In this document: one piece after another, positions 45,424-54,626 of the stretch
How positions within the stretch are numbered: the first letter of the stretch is position 1
Layout of the letters: every line of letters starts with the position of its first letter
Source of the DNA: Palsa-1150 sp964531095
GTDB lineage: Bacteria > Myxococcota_A > Polyangia > Polyangiales > Polyangiaceae
Direction: 5' to 3'
NCBI GenBank assembly: GCA_964531095.1
Contig: CAZHED010000014.1
Coordinates: 49,981-113,980, forward strand
Length of the DNA: 64,000 bases
Notes under the pieces: generated by a model
Seen by the model: only the letters and a program-made list of their open reading frames with translations
What the model was told of the DNA's origin: nothing
Databases searched by the model: none
Program-made: the position numbers and the translations under genes

Positions 45424-45596
45424 CCGCGTTCGAGGATGAACCTCGGGATCGCACAAGATCGCCGTCGCCCTCAGGCTGCCAGGGGACGAGCCTAGTCCGC
45501 GGACGGGCGTGCGACGGAGAGCTGCTCGCGGGTGAGGGGCTTCTTTTCCCCTCGCTCGATCTGAGCCATCGGGCGGGAGAGACTCGTCATTCGAGA

Positions 45597-46442
45597 CTAC
45601 AACTTCAGCTCGGGGACGTAATGCTGCTTCGACCGGGGAGGACGCACGTATTTCGCGTCGGGCTCGCCGCGTGGGGGCAGCTCGAGGGGCGGGGGGATCA
45701 TGTCCTTGTAGGGCACCGAGCGGAGAATGTGCGCGATGCAATTCAAACGCGCCCGGCGCTTGTTATCGCCTTCGACCGTCCACCAGGGGGCCTGCTTGAT
45801 ATCGGTATGGTGGAACATCTGGTCTTTGGCCTTCGAGTATTCCACCCACTTGGACATCGACTGAAGATCCATCGGACTGAGCTTCCACCGCCGTGCCGGG
45901 TCTCCCGCGCGCTCTTTGAAGCGCTTCTCCTGCTCGTCATCACTCACCGAGAACCAGTACTTCAGCAAGATGATGCCGGAGCGGACCAGCATGCGCTCGA
46001 ACTCTGGGCATGACCGCAGGAACTCGTCGTACTCGTCGTCGCTGCAAAACCCCATCACGTGCTCGACGCCGGCGCGGTTGTACCAACTTCGATCGAAAAG
46101 GACGATCTCGCCGGCCGCGGGAAGGTGGCCAACGTAACGCTGGAAATACCACTGGGTCTTTTCGCGATCGGATGGAGTGCCGAGAGCGACGGTGCGGCAG
46201 CCGCGAGGATTGAGGGGCTCCGAGATGCACTTGATGGCGCCGCCCTTGCCCGCGGCATCTCGACCCTCGAAGAGAAGGACAAGCCTTTTGCCGGTTTCTT
46301 TGATCCAGTACTGCATCTTGACCAGCTCGAAGTGGAGCTCGGCCAACTTCTCTTCATAGGCCTCGCGTTTGAGCTTCGCGGTCACCGGAGGGTGGTCGCC
46401 GTTTGGCCCATGCTTGCCGTTTTTTTTGTCTGGATTGCCCAT
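45597..46442 (-). CDS. ppk2: Polyphosphate kinase 2 (PPK2)
   Basis: Predicted 281 residues from ATG 46442. The PPK2 signature is complete: Walker A FEGRDAAGKGGAIK, then FQRYVGHLPAAGEIVLFDRSWYNR with Walker B, and GVEHVMGF. It transfers phosphate between polyphosphate and nucleotides (usually making GTP or ATP from polyP). The length fits a single-domain PPK2 (class I type). A Lys/Asn-rich N-terminal leader of about 20 residues precedes the domain. The 21-bp array lies downstream of its stop. Confidence 0.93.
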   Translation of the reverse strand: MGNPDKKNGKHGPNGDHPPVTAKLKREAYEEKLAELHFELVKMQYWIKETGKRLVLLFEGRDAAGKGGAIKCISEPLNPRGCRTVALGTPSDREKTQWYFQRYVGHLPAAGEIVLFDRSWYNRAGVEHVMGFCSDDEYDEFLRSCPEFERMLVRSGIILLKYWFSVSDDEQEKRFKERAGDPARRWKLSPMDLQSMSKWVEYSKAKDQMFHHTDIKQAPWWTVEGDNKRRARLNCIAHILRSVPYKDMIPPPLELPPRGEPDAKYVRPPRSKQHYVPELKL

Positions 46443-46604
46443 GATCCCGTTTCCAGGCCGTGCGTTGACATCGCTCGGACCGGTGACAGTGCAACCGATT
46501 GACCATTTCCCGACGGTTTCGCCGCCACGTCGTCCTGCGGACATCGGCGATGGCGTGCGTGGTCGTTGGCGGGAGAGACGGAAAGGCTTCCAAAAGGGCG
46601 GCCG

Positions 46605-47519
46605 TCAGGCTCGAGCGGCCGTCGCGATCGACTCGACCTCCTCGGCGGAAAGAGCAATCGACCGCGACGCCCAGTTCTCCTCGAGGTGCTCGGGCCGGCT
46701 TGTGCCGGGGATGGGGAGCATCACGGGCGAGCGGGCGAGCAACCACGCGACCGCGATCTGCGCCGGAGTCACCCGGTGACGCTTGGCTACCGCGGCGACC
46801 GCCGCATCGGGCCTCGCGTGTGCCCCGACGCCGAGCGGAAAGTACGGCATGAAAGCGATGCCCCTCTTGGTGCAAATGTCGAGCACGTCCTCCGGAGACT
46901 CGACGGCGGAATGAGTGGCCTGCGCCATGGGGCCCCCCCCTCCCGAAACGCTGTACATGTTCTGCACCGAGACGATCGGCGTCCGCGCGAGCGCGTGCTC
47001 AATCTCGGTGGGACCCACGGTAGAGAGCCCGAGGTGGCGGATCTTCCCCTCCTTTTTGAGCTCGATCATCGCGTCGAGCGATTCCGCGAACGGCACGGGT
47101 GAAGCCTTGCCCATGGATCGAAGGTGCACGACGTCGAGCACTTCGCGACGGAGCTGACGCAGATCGGTCTCGCAACCCTGCCGCAGCTCCTCGGGCCGGC
47201 TGTACGGGGCCCAGCCCTTGTTGGGCAACCGCTTTCCCCCGAGCTTGGACGCGATGACGAGGTCCTTCGGGTAGGGATGCAGCGTCTCGGCGATGAGCTC
47301 GTTCGAGACGTTGGGGCCGTAGTACCAGGCCGAGTCGATCAGGTTGATGCCGAGCGCGACCACCCGGCGGAGAACCTCGCGGGCGCGCGCCGGATCTTCG
47401 GGGGGACCCCATATCTCGGGGCCCGGAAGGCGCATCGCGCCGAAGCCAAGGCGGACAACTTCGAGATCTCCGAGGCGGATTGTGGAAGGGCCGTGGGCAA
47501 AGTCGGTGGGCGGGGCCAT
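46605..47519 (-). CDS. Aldo/keto reductase
   Basis: The 304 residues form an AKR TIM barrel: LGFGAMRLPG near the start, the catalytic tetrad as Asp and Tyr in IDSAWYYGP, Lys in IASKLGGK and His in DVVHLRSMG, and the NADPH phosphate-binding end LPIPGTSRPEHLEEN. It reduces aldehydes or ketones with NADPH in the cytoplasm. Upstream, two 19-bp sites 42 bases apart (47557-47617) may be operators for it. The substrate is unknown. Confidence 0.92.
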   Translation of the reverse strand: MAPPTDFAHGPSTIRLGDLEVVRLGFGAMRLPGPEIWGPPEDPARAREVLRRVVALGINLIDSAWYYGPNVSNELIAETLHPYPKDLVIASKLGGKRLPNKGWAPYSRPEELRQGCETDLRQLRREVLDVVHLRSMGKASPVPFAESLDAMIELKKEGKIRHLGLSTVGPTEIEHALARTPIVSVQNMYSVSGGGGPMAQATHSAVESPEDVLDICTKRGIAFMPYFPLGVGAHARPDAAVAAVAKRHRVTPAQIAVAWLLARSPVMLPIPGTSRPEHLEENWASRSIALSAEEVESIATAARA

Positions 47520-47556
47520 GGTGAGTGGATGACGAGATTCCCATCGACGTTGCGGT

Positions 47557-47617
47557 TTGCTGACCCGTCAGGTCCTCGTTCTATCGCGGTTGATCCGCTT
47601 GCTGACCCGTCTGGTCC
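47557..47617. promoter_or_regulatory. Two 19-bp operator-like sites, 42 bp apart
   Basis: TTGCTGACCCGTC-W-GGTCC occurs at 47557-47575 and 47599-47617 with one difference. Each contains an inverted repeat GACC-N5-GGTC. The 42-bp spacing equals four helical turns, placing both on one DNA face, 38-98 bases upstream of the aldo/keto reductase start. This is the pattern of a dimer-binding regulator; the regulator is unknown. Confidence 0.45.
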
Positions 47618-47678
47618 AATATTCCGATGGAGGTCTACGTTCGCGGAAAGTGCCGGGGCGTTTGCTCGGAACCGACCG

Positions 47679-49910
47679 TCAGCGCAGCTCCAAGAGCGGA
47701 ACGTCGTTCGTCTCGTCCACGGACGCGGGAGGCGTCGCGGCGGGGCTGCCCAGCCAGCCGAAGAACGTCTCGTGGCCCGGTCGATGCCGAATCTCGACTC
47801 GCGAACGATAGATGTACCCCTTTCTCCATAGCCGAGGCGCAATGACGAAAGGCGTACCAAATGATTTGGTCCTCTCATCCGGCGGAACGAGAGACAGAAA
47901 GCGCCTGGCGTCGACCACCGAGAAGACGTCGAACTGGTTGTCCACGGCCGTCGGTCCAGCAGCCTCGAAATAGACGGCCAGGGTCGGCGCTACGCCCGTC
48001 GTATAGCGCTCGCCGAGGAGCTTCGTCCCGTCGCGGTAGGTCCTGGCCACCCTCGTGTCGAGCGTCGCCATGAGCTCGCGATCGTAGCGCTCCGCGAGCT
48101 CCGAATCGTTCGCGGCGACGGCGATGTTGTGCGCAATCCGCAGCTGGTCCGCCGTGGTCGGCGAGGCATCGGGCGTCGGGTTGGGCGTCTGTCCGAAGGC
48201 GTCGCGCAGCTCCCAGGTATAGAAGGCATCGGGGCGCACCGCGCGGATAGGGTCGGTACCCGACAAGAAGTACCACTCGAGCGGGGTCGGCTCCCGCTCG
48301 TCGAACACCAGTCCTTGGACGGGCTCCGGCGGCGCGCTCGCCCGGTCGGCGAGAACGAATTGGCCCACGGCGACGAGCGAGAACGCGCGAGCGAGCTGGA
48401 GCTGCTCGGGGGACGTCATGAACGCGAGGTCGCCGATGAAATAACGGTCGGCACCGTTGGTCCGGGACACGGGAACGGTGCTCGACTGCGTAACAGGCCG
48501 GTGTAGAGCCCATGCTTGCGCCCAAGTGGGCCGCATCCCTTCGTGGAGTCCGACCGTGGTGCGGCTGTCCATTCGCCCCGCCATCCATTCGAGCGCTTGT
48601 GATTTGTCCTCTTCCCGAAGAGCGAGCTTTCCCTTCTCGTTGAATCGCCCGCCGGTCATGCGCGCGTAGTGCAGCGCTTCGATGCCGTCGGGCAGAATCA
48701 CGAGGGGGATCAAGCCAAAAGAGGCGAGGCAGGCGATCGGAACGGCGTTTATCCAATCGAGGCGGCCGCAAGAACGGATGACCCACCGTGCGATCGGGTC
48801 GGCGCTGTCGGCGATGACTCCCAGGGAGAGCGCGTAGTAAGGAGCGAACGGGAAGGGCCAGTAGATGTGCACGTCCGCACCGTTCTTGAACTTGACGTAT
48901 TGAAGTGCGGCCATCACGAACATGGCGATCGGAAAGATCTCGAGCGCCCGTCTCAAGAAGAAAATGCGCAGGAGGAACAGGGGCAGAGCAATCTTGCCGA
49001 CCAGGATGGCGAGGGGCGTGAACGTGACGTCGATCCAATACGCGCGGGCTTGGAGCACGTCGCTCAAAGGATCGGAGTTGCCGCGCGTGCGCGACGTGAG
49101 CTGCGCGGCCAGGTCGCCGATCGCGCCGATGTGCTGGAAGTAATAGACGTAGGCCGAGACGGTGCCGACTCCGATGAGAGCCACCAGCCATGACCAGCGT
49201 CCGAGCGCCAACACGTCGAGCCGCCCGAACCTGCGTCGGCGCCCGAAGAGCGCGGTGGCTGTCAACCACCCGACGGCTACGGCGAGGAAGACTTGGGCCT
49301 CCCAGTCGGTGTTGGCGCTCAGAAGCGCCCCGATCAAGCTGACGGCCATCCACCGATAGTGTCGGTTGCGTGAGAAGCGGACGTAGCCCCAGGTCGTCAG
49401 GAGGCAGGACGCGACGAGCGGCACTTCGAAGCCCGGGAAATTGCCGAACGCCAGGGTGATGGGCAAGGTCGCGTAGGCGAGCGCGGCGAGTGCGCCCGCC
49501 ACGGGGCCCCACAACCCGCGACCGATGCCGTAGAGCAAAGGAGGAGTCGCCGCGCTCGCTGCAATCGCAAAAAGGCGCGGCACGAAGGAGTGCCGGCCGA
49601 GGAGCGCCGCGAGCGCTGTGATTCCCCAGAACGTGCCCCAGGGGTGGTGCGCGTAATAGAGGTTCGGAGCCGGGCGCTGCAGCGTGTAGTCGCGTACGGG
49701 CCCGCCGATGTGCCAGGCGAGCATGTTTTCGGCGATGATCCCGCGCGCGGCCACGACCGCGTCGTGGCCCGCTGCGACGCGCCCGAATAGCCCCCATGAC
49801 ACGGCGAGCGTAAACCATACCGTCGCGACGACGACCACGGCCTGCGAGATTCGCTCCACGCGCCGCGCGCTCGACGCAGCGTCCGACATACGGATTTCAC
49901 GTGCCGCCAT
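47679..49910 (-). CDS. Polytopic membrane glycosyltransferase-like protein (GT39/PMT-like)
   Basis: The 743 residues start one base into the methyltransferase stop (TGATG). The N-terminal half has about ten membrane segments with a GT-C layout. The first periplasmic loop bears GHDAVVAARGI and YYAHHPWGTFW, where the acidic and His residues fit the lipid-phosphate-sugar site. The C-terminal 300 residues are soluble and probably periplasmic. By family it uses a lipid-linked sugar donor on the outer face of the inner membrane. It follows a GT2 and a methyltransferase in one operon, so a glycolipid or glycan pathway is likely. Confidence 0.7.
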   Translation of the reverse strand: MAAREIRMSDAASSARRVERISQAVVVVATVWFTLAVSWGLFGRVAAGHDAVVAARGIIAENMLAWHIGGPVRDYTLQRPAPNLYYAHHPWGTFWGITALAALLGRHSFVPRLFAIAASAATPPLLYGIGRGLWGPVAGALAALAYATLPITLAFGNFPGFEVPLVASCLLTTWGYVRFSRNRHYRWMAVSLIGALLSANTDWEAQVFLAVAVGWLTATALFGRRRRFGRLDVLALGRWSWLVALIGVGTVSAYVYYFQHIGAIGDLAAQLTSRTRGNSDPLSDVLQARAYWIDVTFTPLAILVGKIALPLFLLRIFFLRRALEIFPIAMFVMAALQYVKFKNGADVHIYWPFPFAPYYALSLGVIADSADPIARWVIRSCGRLDWINAVPIACLASFGLIPLVILPDGIEALHYARMTGGRFNEKGKLALREEDKSQALEWMAGRMDSRTTVGLHEGMRPTWAQAWALHRPVTQSSTVPVSRTNGADRYFIGDLAFMTSPEQLQLARAFSLVAVGQFVLADRASAPPEPVQGLVFDEREPTPLEWYFLSGTDPIRAVRPDAFYTWELRDAFGQTPNPTPDASPTTADQLRIAHNIAVAANDSELAERYDRELMATLDTRVARTYRDGTKLLGERYTTGVAPTLAVYFEAAGPTAVDNQFDVFSVVDARRFLSLVPPDERTKSFGTPFVIAPRLWRKGYIYRSRVEIRHRPGHETFFGWLGSPAATPPASVDETNDVPLLELR

Positions 49911-50548
49911 CAGCCCACCGAGTCGCCTCGCCGGCCAATCGGTTCACCGAGGAGCACGGTCCAGGGCGGCGGCGTACGCCGATCGAGGATGACCAGGCGA
50001 CGTCGGGCAAGGCGCTCGAGCGAGCCACTGCTGAAGTGCTGCACGTGCCCGGGGGTGTTGCCGAGGTCGCGAAGGTAGCGTGCGCGGGCGACGTTGAGCA
50101 GCCGCCAGAGTGGCTCGCGCGGGGTGCTGAGGAGCACCGCGCGACGTGAAACGCGCGCAATCTCCGCGACGCCGCGATGCGGGTCGCCTAGGTGCTCGAG
50201 CACTTCGCAGCAGACGACCATGTCGAAGCTCGCGTCTTCGAACGGAAGGTCATAAATGGAAGCCCGCTGGAGCTCGATCAATCGGTCGAGCCCGGCCGCC
50301 GCCGCGCCGAGGTCGATGTCGGATGCGACGAAGCGTTCCGGGCGCGCGGCGCTCGTGACCAGGTGATGGGCCAGACGGCCTTCGCCGCAACCGACCTCGA
50401 GAACACTGGCGGGCGCGATGCGCTGGTAGAGTTGGGTCACTGCGCCGAGAAAGCCGCGCATCAGCGCGCGTGAGAGCGGGTTTCTCGTCCCGTATTTGTC
50501 GTACACATTGCCGACGATGGGACCTCGGTCCTGACTGCCACCGGTCAC
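49910..50548 (-). CDS. SAM-dependent class I methyltransferase
   Basis: Predicted 212 residues from GTG 50548, preferred over GTG 50569 because it overlaps the GT2 stop by four bases (GTGA). The family marks are VYDKYGTRNPLSRALM near the start, motif I VLEVGCGEGRLAHHL, the acidic SDIDLGAA, and DLPFEDASFDMVVCCEVLEH. It is typical of glycan or lipid methyltransferases next to GT2 enzymes. The substrate is unknown. Confidence 0.88.
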   Translation of the reverse strand: MTGGSQDRGPIVGNVYDKYGTRNPLSRALMRGFLGAVTQLYQRIAPASVLEVGCGEGRLAHHLVTSAARPERFVASDIDLGAAAAGLDRLIELQRASIYDLPFEDASFDMVVCCEVLEHLGDPHRGVAEIARVSRRAVLLSTPREPLWRLLNVARARYLRDLGNTPGHVQHFSSGSLERLARRRLVILDRRTPPPWTVLLGEPIGRRGDSVG

Positions 50549-51573
50549 GGCGTTGGCCCCTTCCGCCACGGGAGAGCGCCGGTCTTTTGCACCCCGTCGA
50601 TGGGCTCACCGCGCGCGAGGGCCATGCGCGCGAACTGCGTCTCCTGGCGTCGCACGCGCGCAAGCACCTCCTCGAGAAGGCGACGGTTGGCTGCGAGCAG
50701 GTCGCTCAGCATCGCGACCAGCGCCACCAAGAACGACAGGATGGCGCAGCCCACCCCGACGACCAGAGATTGGGTATGCCCGCTGTAGCCCGGGTTTAGC
50801 AAGTAGAAGAAGAGGAAGCGCCCGCAAAGGAATGCGGCGCAAGAGAAGAGCAGCACAGCGAGGTACGCGAACGTCTGCACGGGCCGATACATGCCGTGCG
50901 CTCGCACGAGAAGGCCCGCGGACATGCACACGTAGTGAGCGGTCGACCTCGCGAGCCTCGACTCGCGCCGCTTCGCGTTCGTCTCCAATCTCACGTCCTC
51001 GAATACCCATCCCGAACGGCCCCCTTGGATGATCGTCTCGAGCGTGTACGTGAAGCGGCCGTGCACGAACACTTGGCAGGCCGCGTGCCGCGCAAACGCG
51101 CGAAAGCCACTCGTCGCATCGGTCACGGCGGCTCCCGAGATGTGGCGAACGAGCCGGGAGCCCCATCGCTGCAACCATCGCTTCAACGGCGAGAAGTGCC
51201 GGATCGTGTGGGTCTGACGGTCGCCGACGACGACGTCGGCGCGGTTCCCGAGGATGGGGGCAACGATGCGCGCGATGTCTGCGCCGCGGTATTGATTGTC
51301 GGCGTCCATGTTGACGATGACGTCCGCGCCCAGACGCAACGAGGCGTCGATGCCCGCCATGAACGCCACAGCAAGGCCGCGGCGCCGCGGAAAGCGGACG
51401 ACGTGGTGAACGCCGAGCTCGACCGCGACGTCGCTGGTTCCGTCGGTGCTCCCATCGTCGACCACCACGACTTCGATTTCATCGATTCCGTCGACATGAC
51501 GCGGCAGGTCCGCGAGCGTCTCGGGCAGCTGCTCGCGCTCGTTCAAACAGGGGATCTGGATAACGAGCTTCAC
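50545..51573 (-). CDS. GT2-family glycosyltransferase with C-terminal TM segments
   Basis: Predicted 342 residues from GTG 51573. It has a GT-A fold: IQIPCLNERE, VVVVDDGSTDGTSD, the DxD-like NMDADNQY, and SGFRAFARHAA. Two membrane segments follow at about residues 240-310. This is the dolichyl-phosphate or undecaprenyl-phosphate sugar synthase pattern (DPM1/ArnC-like), which would supply the lipid-linked sugar to the GT39-like protein two genes downstream. The pathway link is inferred from operon order. Confidence 0.88.
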   Translation of the reverse strand: MKLVIQIPCLNEREQLPETLADLPRHVDGIDEIEVVVVDDGSTDGTSDVAVELGVHHVVRFPRRRGLAVAFMAGIDASLRLGADVIVNMDADNQYRGADIARIVAPILGNRADVVVGDRQTHTIRHFSPLKRWLQRWGSRLVRHISGAAVTDATSGFRAFARHAACQVFVHGRFTYTLETIIQGGRSGWVFEDVRLETNAKRRESRLARSTAHYVCMSAGLLVRAHGMYRPVQTFAYLAVLLFSCAAFLCGRFLFFYLLNPGYSGHTQSLVVGVGCAILSFLVALVAMLSDLLAANRRLLEEVLARVRRQETQFARMALARGEPIDGVQKTGALPWRKGPTP

Positions 51574-51831
51574 CGGACGGTGCGCGCGGCGCGTCCAGGG
51601 CGACGCGGCGCAACCACTGTCCCGCGTTCGGTGCCCGGGGAGTCGAGGAACGGACGAACGTGGCCTGCGCTTCGACGAGGCGCGCACATTTGTCGACGGG
51701 CAGTGGTCGCGACCGGACCGAGCAGCGTGACGGCTCCTCGGTCCGGACGTGCCTTGGTTCGGAGACCGGACGGGGACTTCGCCGGTGCGGATGGGGCGAG
51801 ACCCGCTCGGTCATCCGGGATGACCGCCTCC

Positions 51832-52143
51832 TCACTCCTTCGGGTGGTGCCGTGCGTATTCCATTCCCCGAATCGTCTCGTTGATGGCCTCGTCCGTGTG
51901 CTTGAGAGCCAAGATGCGCCAGCCGCCCTTGTGCTCGGACGCCGCTTCGAGCGAGTGGCGGGCACCACGCAGGTCTCGCAGGGCCTGCTCCATATGGGGC
52001 TGCTCCTCGGCCCAATCGTAGCCAATGCGGTCGGCTCGATTCGCGAGGCTCCCGGCTGCTTCGGCGCCCGTCAGGGCATCCTTGCCGGCGATGAAACCGA
52101 GTCCCAGTGCAAGCGCGATCGTCGATGTCTTCCAGATGTTCAT
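51832..52143 (-). CDS. Small exported helical protein
   Basis: The 103 residues start with a signal sequence (STIALALGLGFIAGKDALTG) and continue as a helical, charged domain (EQPHMEQALRDLRGARHSLE, KGGWRILALKHTDEAINETI). Similar QPHM...AL..L..A...L....KGG proteins occur widely in bacteria as uncharacterised periplasmic proteins. It follows the histidine kinase gene after 52 bases on the same strand. The function is unknown. Confidence 0.7.
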   Translation of the reverse strand: MNIWKTSTIALALGLGFIAGKDALTGAEAAGSLANRADRIGYDWAEEQPHMEQALRDLRGARHSLEAASEHKGGWRILALKHTDEAINETIRGMEYARHHPKE

Positions 52144-52195
52144 GGTTGTTGGCTCCGTTCGCTAGGGAGGATACCAGCCCCCGGACCCGACCGAG

Positions 52196-53791
52196 CTATG
52201 CGGCAGCCTTGCGGCTCGGCGAGCGTCCGGCGACCGGCAGCGTGAACTGGAACGTGCTTCCGGCTCCGACTTTGCTGTCGGCCCACAATGTTCCCCCGTG
52301 CGCTTCCACGATGCCTTTCGCCACGAAGAGCCCCAGGCCCGTTCCTCCGCCCCCCGCTGGTCTCGTGCTCCAGTACCGCTCGAAGACGTGCCCCAACTGC
52401 ACCGGATCGATGCCGACGCCGTAGTCTCGGACCCAGAAGCGCGCCGAACGGGACCCGCCCTCCACGCCGACTTCGATGTCGCCGCCATCGTGGGAGAACT
52501 TGATGGCATTCCCGATCAAGTTCGACAGGACCTGCAGCACCCGGGAGCGATCGCACACCACCAAGAGGTCCTCCGCCCTGGCGACCCGCAGGGTCTGGCC
52601 TCTGGGCGTGACCAGGGGCCGGAGCATTTCGACCGCTTCGTTTGCCAGCGCTCGAGCGCTCACTTCGCGTGGCTCCACCGAAAGGCGCCCCGCGTCGATC
52701 GCAGCCGCGTCGAGCAAATCGGCGATGAGACGCGTCATTCGGTCGACGGAGTTCTGGACCAGCTTGGCGTGCTTCTCGATACGGGCGGCCGAGGTATCGG
52801 GCAGCGCTTTGGCCAAAGTGACGGCGCTCATCTGAATCGCGTGGAGGGGATTCTTTAGATCGTGAGAGACGGTCGCCAAGAACGTCTCGCGGGTCCGAAG
52901 GGCCCGCCCACGGTCCGAGATGGCGCCGGCGACGACGAGCGGCGTCAGCGCAGCGCACCCCATGAAGGTCTGTAGCGCGAGCAGGCCGTGTGCGAGCGTC
53001 TCTCGCACGAAGGGGCCCCTGCCTCGGACCGTGCCCCAGATCGCCAGAGCCGACGCAACGGCCGTGACGGTGGCCGCGCCGCGCAGCTCGAATCGAAGCG
53101 CGGCCCAGATGAAGATGGGAAACAGGACGTACGGGTATGCAAACGGGTACGAGGCCCCCGACGCAGGCGTGAAGAAGATGAGCAGGCTCGCCGCGACGAG
53201 AACCCCGCCGAGAAGGAGTCCTTCGGCTGCCCGGATCGCGGTTGGCTTCGCGTAGTCGGACGTCGCCCACGCGAGCAGCACGGGCGCCACGACGAGATCC
53301 CCCAGCATGTCTCCCACCCACCACGCCCTCCAGGTCTCCAGAAAACTTGAGGCAGCGACGAAGCCGCCGAGACAGAGGCAACTGACTCCGATGGTGGCAC
53401 TTATGAGCGTGCTCATGGTCGCCGCGGGAACGACCAGGACGATGACGTGGCGCAGGCGGTCGAAGGAGCCCGCAAACCCGCCCAGATGGCGAAGGGCATA
53501 CGCACCCGCCCACGCCTCGAGCGTGTTGCCGCTGGCGATCCCGAACGCCACGCCGAGCGGGGCTCCCGTCCAGACGTTGACGACGAACGCTCCCAGCCAA
53601 ACGCCTGCCAGGACGCGGTCGCCGAGCAGGAGAAGTGCCGCCAGCGAAATGCCGCTCGGAGCCCAGACGAGGGTCGCGAAGACACTCACCGCGCCCAGCA
53701 TTAGGCCGAGTCTTGCGGCCGCGGCGTAGACGAGCGACAAAGCCGCGATCGCGACCGCGAGACGCAGGGCTCTTGGCCCGATAGCGACCAT
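52196..53791 (-). CDS. Sensor histidine kinase with MASE1 membrane domain
   Basis: Predicted 531 residues from ATG 53791 (a longer frame would overlap the cyclophilin gene). About eight hydrophobic segments fill residues 1-290 and match MASE1 (LVWAPSGISLAALLLLG, WVGDMLGDLVVAPVLL). The HisKA box is TVSHDLKNPLHAIQM with the phospho-His. The ATPase domain shows N box NLIGNAIKFSHDGG, G1 DYGVGIDP and G2 GGTGLGLFVAKGIVEAHGG. A partner response regulator is not in the window, so it is an orphan. The ligand is unknown. Confidence 0.9.
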   Translation of the reverse strand: MVAIGPRALRLAVAIAALSLVYAAAARLGLMLGAVSVFATLVWAPSGISLAALLLLGDRVLAGVWLGAFVVNVWTGAPLGVAFGIASGNTLEAWAGAYALRHLGGFAGSFDRLRHVIVLVVPAATMSTLISATIGVSCLCLGGFVAASSFLETWRAWWVGDMLGDLVVAPVLLAWATSDYAKPTAIRAAEGLLLGGVLVAASLLIFFTPASGASYPFAYPYVLFPIFIWAALRFELRGAATVTAVASALAIWGTVRGRGPFVRETLAHGLLALQTFMGCAALTPLVVAGAISDRGRALRTRETFLATVSHDLKNPLHAIQMSAVTLAKALPDTSAARIEKHAKLVQNSVDRMTRLIADLLDAAAIDAGRLSVEPREVSARALANEAVEMLRPLVTPRGQTLRVARAEDLLVVCDRSRVLQVLSNLIGNAIKFSHDGGDIEVGVEGGSRSARFWVRDYGVGIDPVQLGHVFERYWSTRPAGGGGTGLGLFVAKGIVEAHGGTLWADSKVGAGSTFQFTLPVAGRSPSRKAAA

Positions 53792-53840
53792 GGGACCGGG
53801 GTTGGTCTTATGCGCTCCTATCGGCAGCGTCCACCCGCTG

Positions 53841-54611
53841 CTAAGGCGCGATGACCTCGGTGTAGAGGATGCGATCGAGCTTGGGAAACTCCCGGTCAAG
53901 ATACGCGTTGCCTTCGAGCTGGATTCGCGACTGGTCGGGGCCGTCACCTCCGGGGGCGCCTTCTCCGTAACCCCGGTAGAGGGAGTCGACTACGTTCATT
54001 CCGTCGACGACCCGACCGAACGGCGCGAAGCCGGAGCGGTCGAGCCCGAAGTTGTCGCGGTAGTTGATGAAGACCTGGGTCGCGCGCGAGTTGGGCGCCC
54101 CGGTCTGCGCGAACGTGACGAAGGCGCGCTGGTTCGACTGCATGACCGGATCGTCCGGAAAGTTGGCCACGCGCCACGGCGCGGCGACTTGCGGGTCGCC
54201 CGGGATGCCGAACTGCACCATGAAGCCGTCGATGGCTCGGAAGAAACGTGTGTCGTCGTAGACTCCCAACTTGATGAGGTTGTAGAAGCGATCGGCCCCG
54301 TTGGGGGCCCAGCTCCGGCGCACTTCGATGACGAATTCCCCCTGCGTCGTGGCGAAGCGCGCGCGAAAGAGGTCGGGCGCGCGTGCTGTCGCCCGCGACG
54401 GGTCGAGCTCCGCCGGATCGTGGTGAACGGGCTCGGGCAACGGCCGGCTCACCGTCGGCTCGGGCACGAGGACGGTCGGCGACGCCGTCGGCGTCGACAA
54501 GCCCGGCTCCGCTGCGGCGGGGGTCAGAGGGCCCACGGTGGGTCCGGAGCCGCACGCGAGAAGACAAAGCGTTGCGGCGGCACCACGTAGAGGAGAGAGC
54601 ACGTCGACCAT
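53841..54611 (-). CDS. Cyclophilin-type peptidyl-prolyl isomerase, lipoprotein
   Basis: Predicted 256 residues from ATG 54611 (GTG 54626 is the alternative). A lipoprotein signal (LCLLAC) and Pro/Ala linker precede the cyclophilin domain (about 90-255). The active-site elements are RFFRAIDGFMVQFG, FAQTGAPNSRATQVFINYRDN and FGRVVDGMNVVDSL. It catalyses prolyl cis-trans isomerisation in the periplasm as a folding aid. It lies 15 bases after the ABC transporter ATPase and may be co-transcribed. Confidence 0.88.
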   Translation of the reverse strand: MVDVLSPLRGAAATLCLLACGSGPTVGPLTPAAAEPGLSTPTASPTVLVPEPTVSRPLPEPVHHDPAELDPSRATARAPDLFRARFATTQGEFVIEVRRSWAPNGADRFYNLIKLGVYDDTRFFRAIDGFMVQFGIPGDPQVAAPWRVANFPDDPVMQSNQRAFVTFAQTGAPNSRATQVFINYRDNFGLDRSGFAPFGRVVDGMNVVDSLYRGYGEGAPGGDGPDQSRIQLEGNAYLDREFPKLDRILYTEVIAP

Positions 54612-54626
54612 CCTAGAGCACCTCAC

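Noticed and set aside
44906..45439. The 177-codon frame reading GPLxLxR heptads as a definite gene
   Set aside because: No ATG, no ribosome site and atypical codons; kept only as an alternative explanation of the array.
45492..45590. 32-codon minus-strand frame starting 7 bases after the ppk2 stop
   Set aside because: No ribosome site and no recognisable family; too little support.
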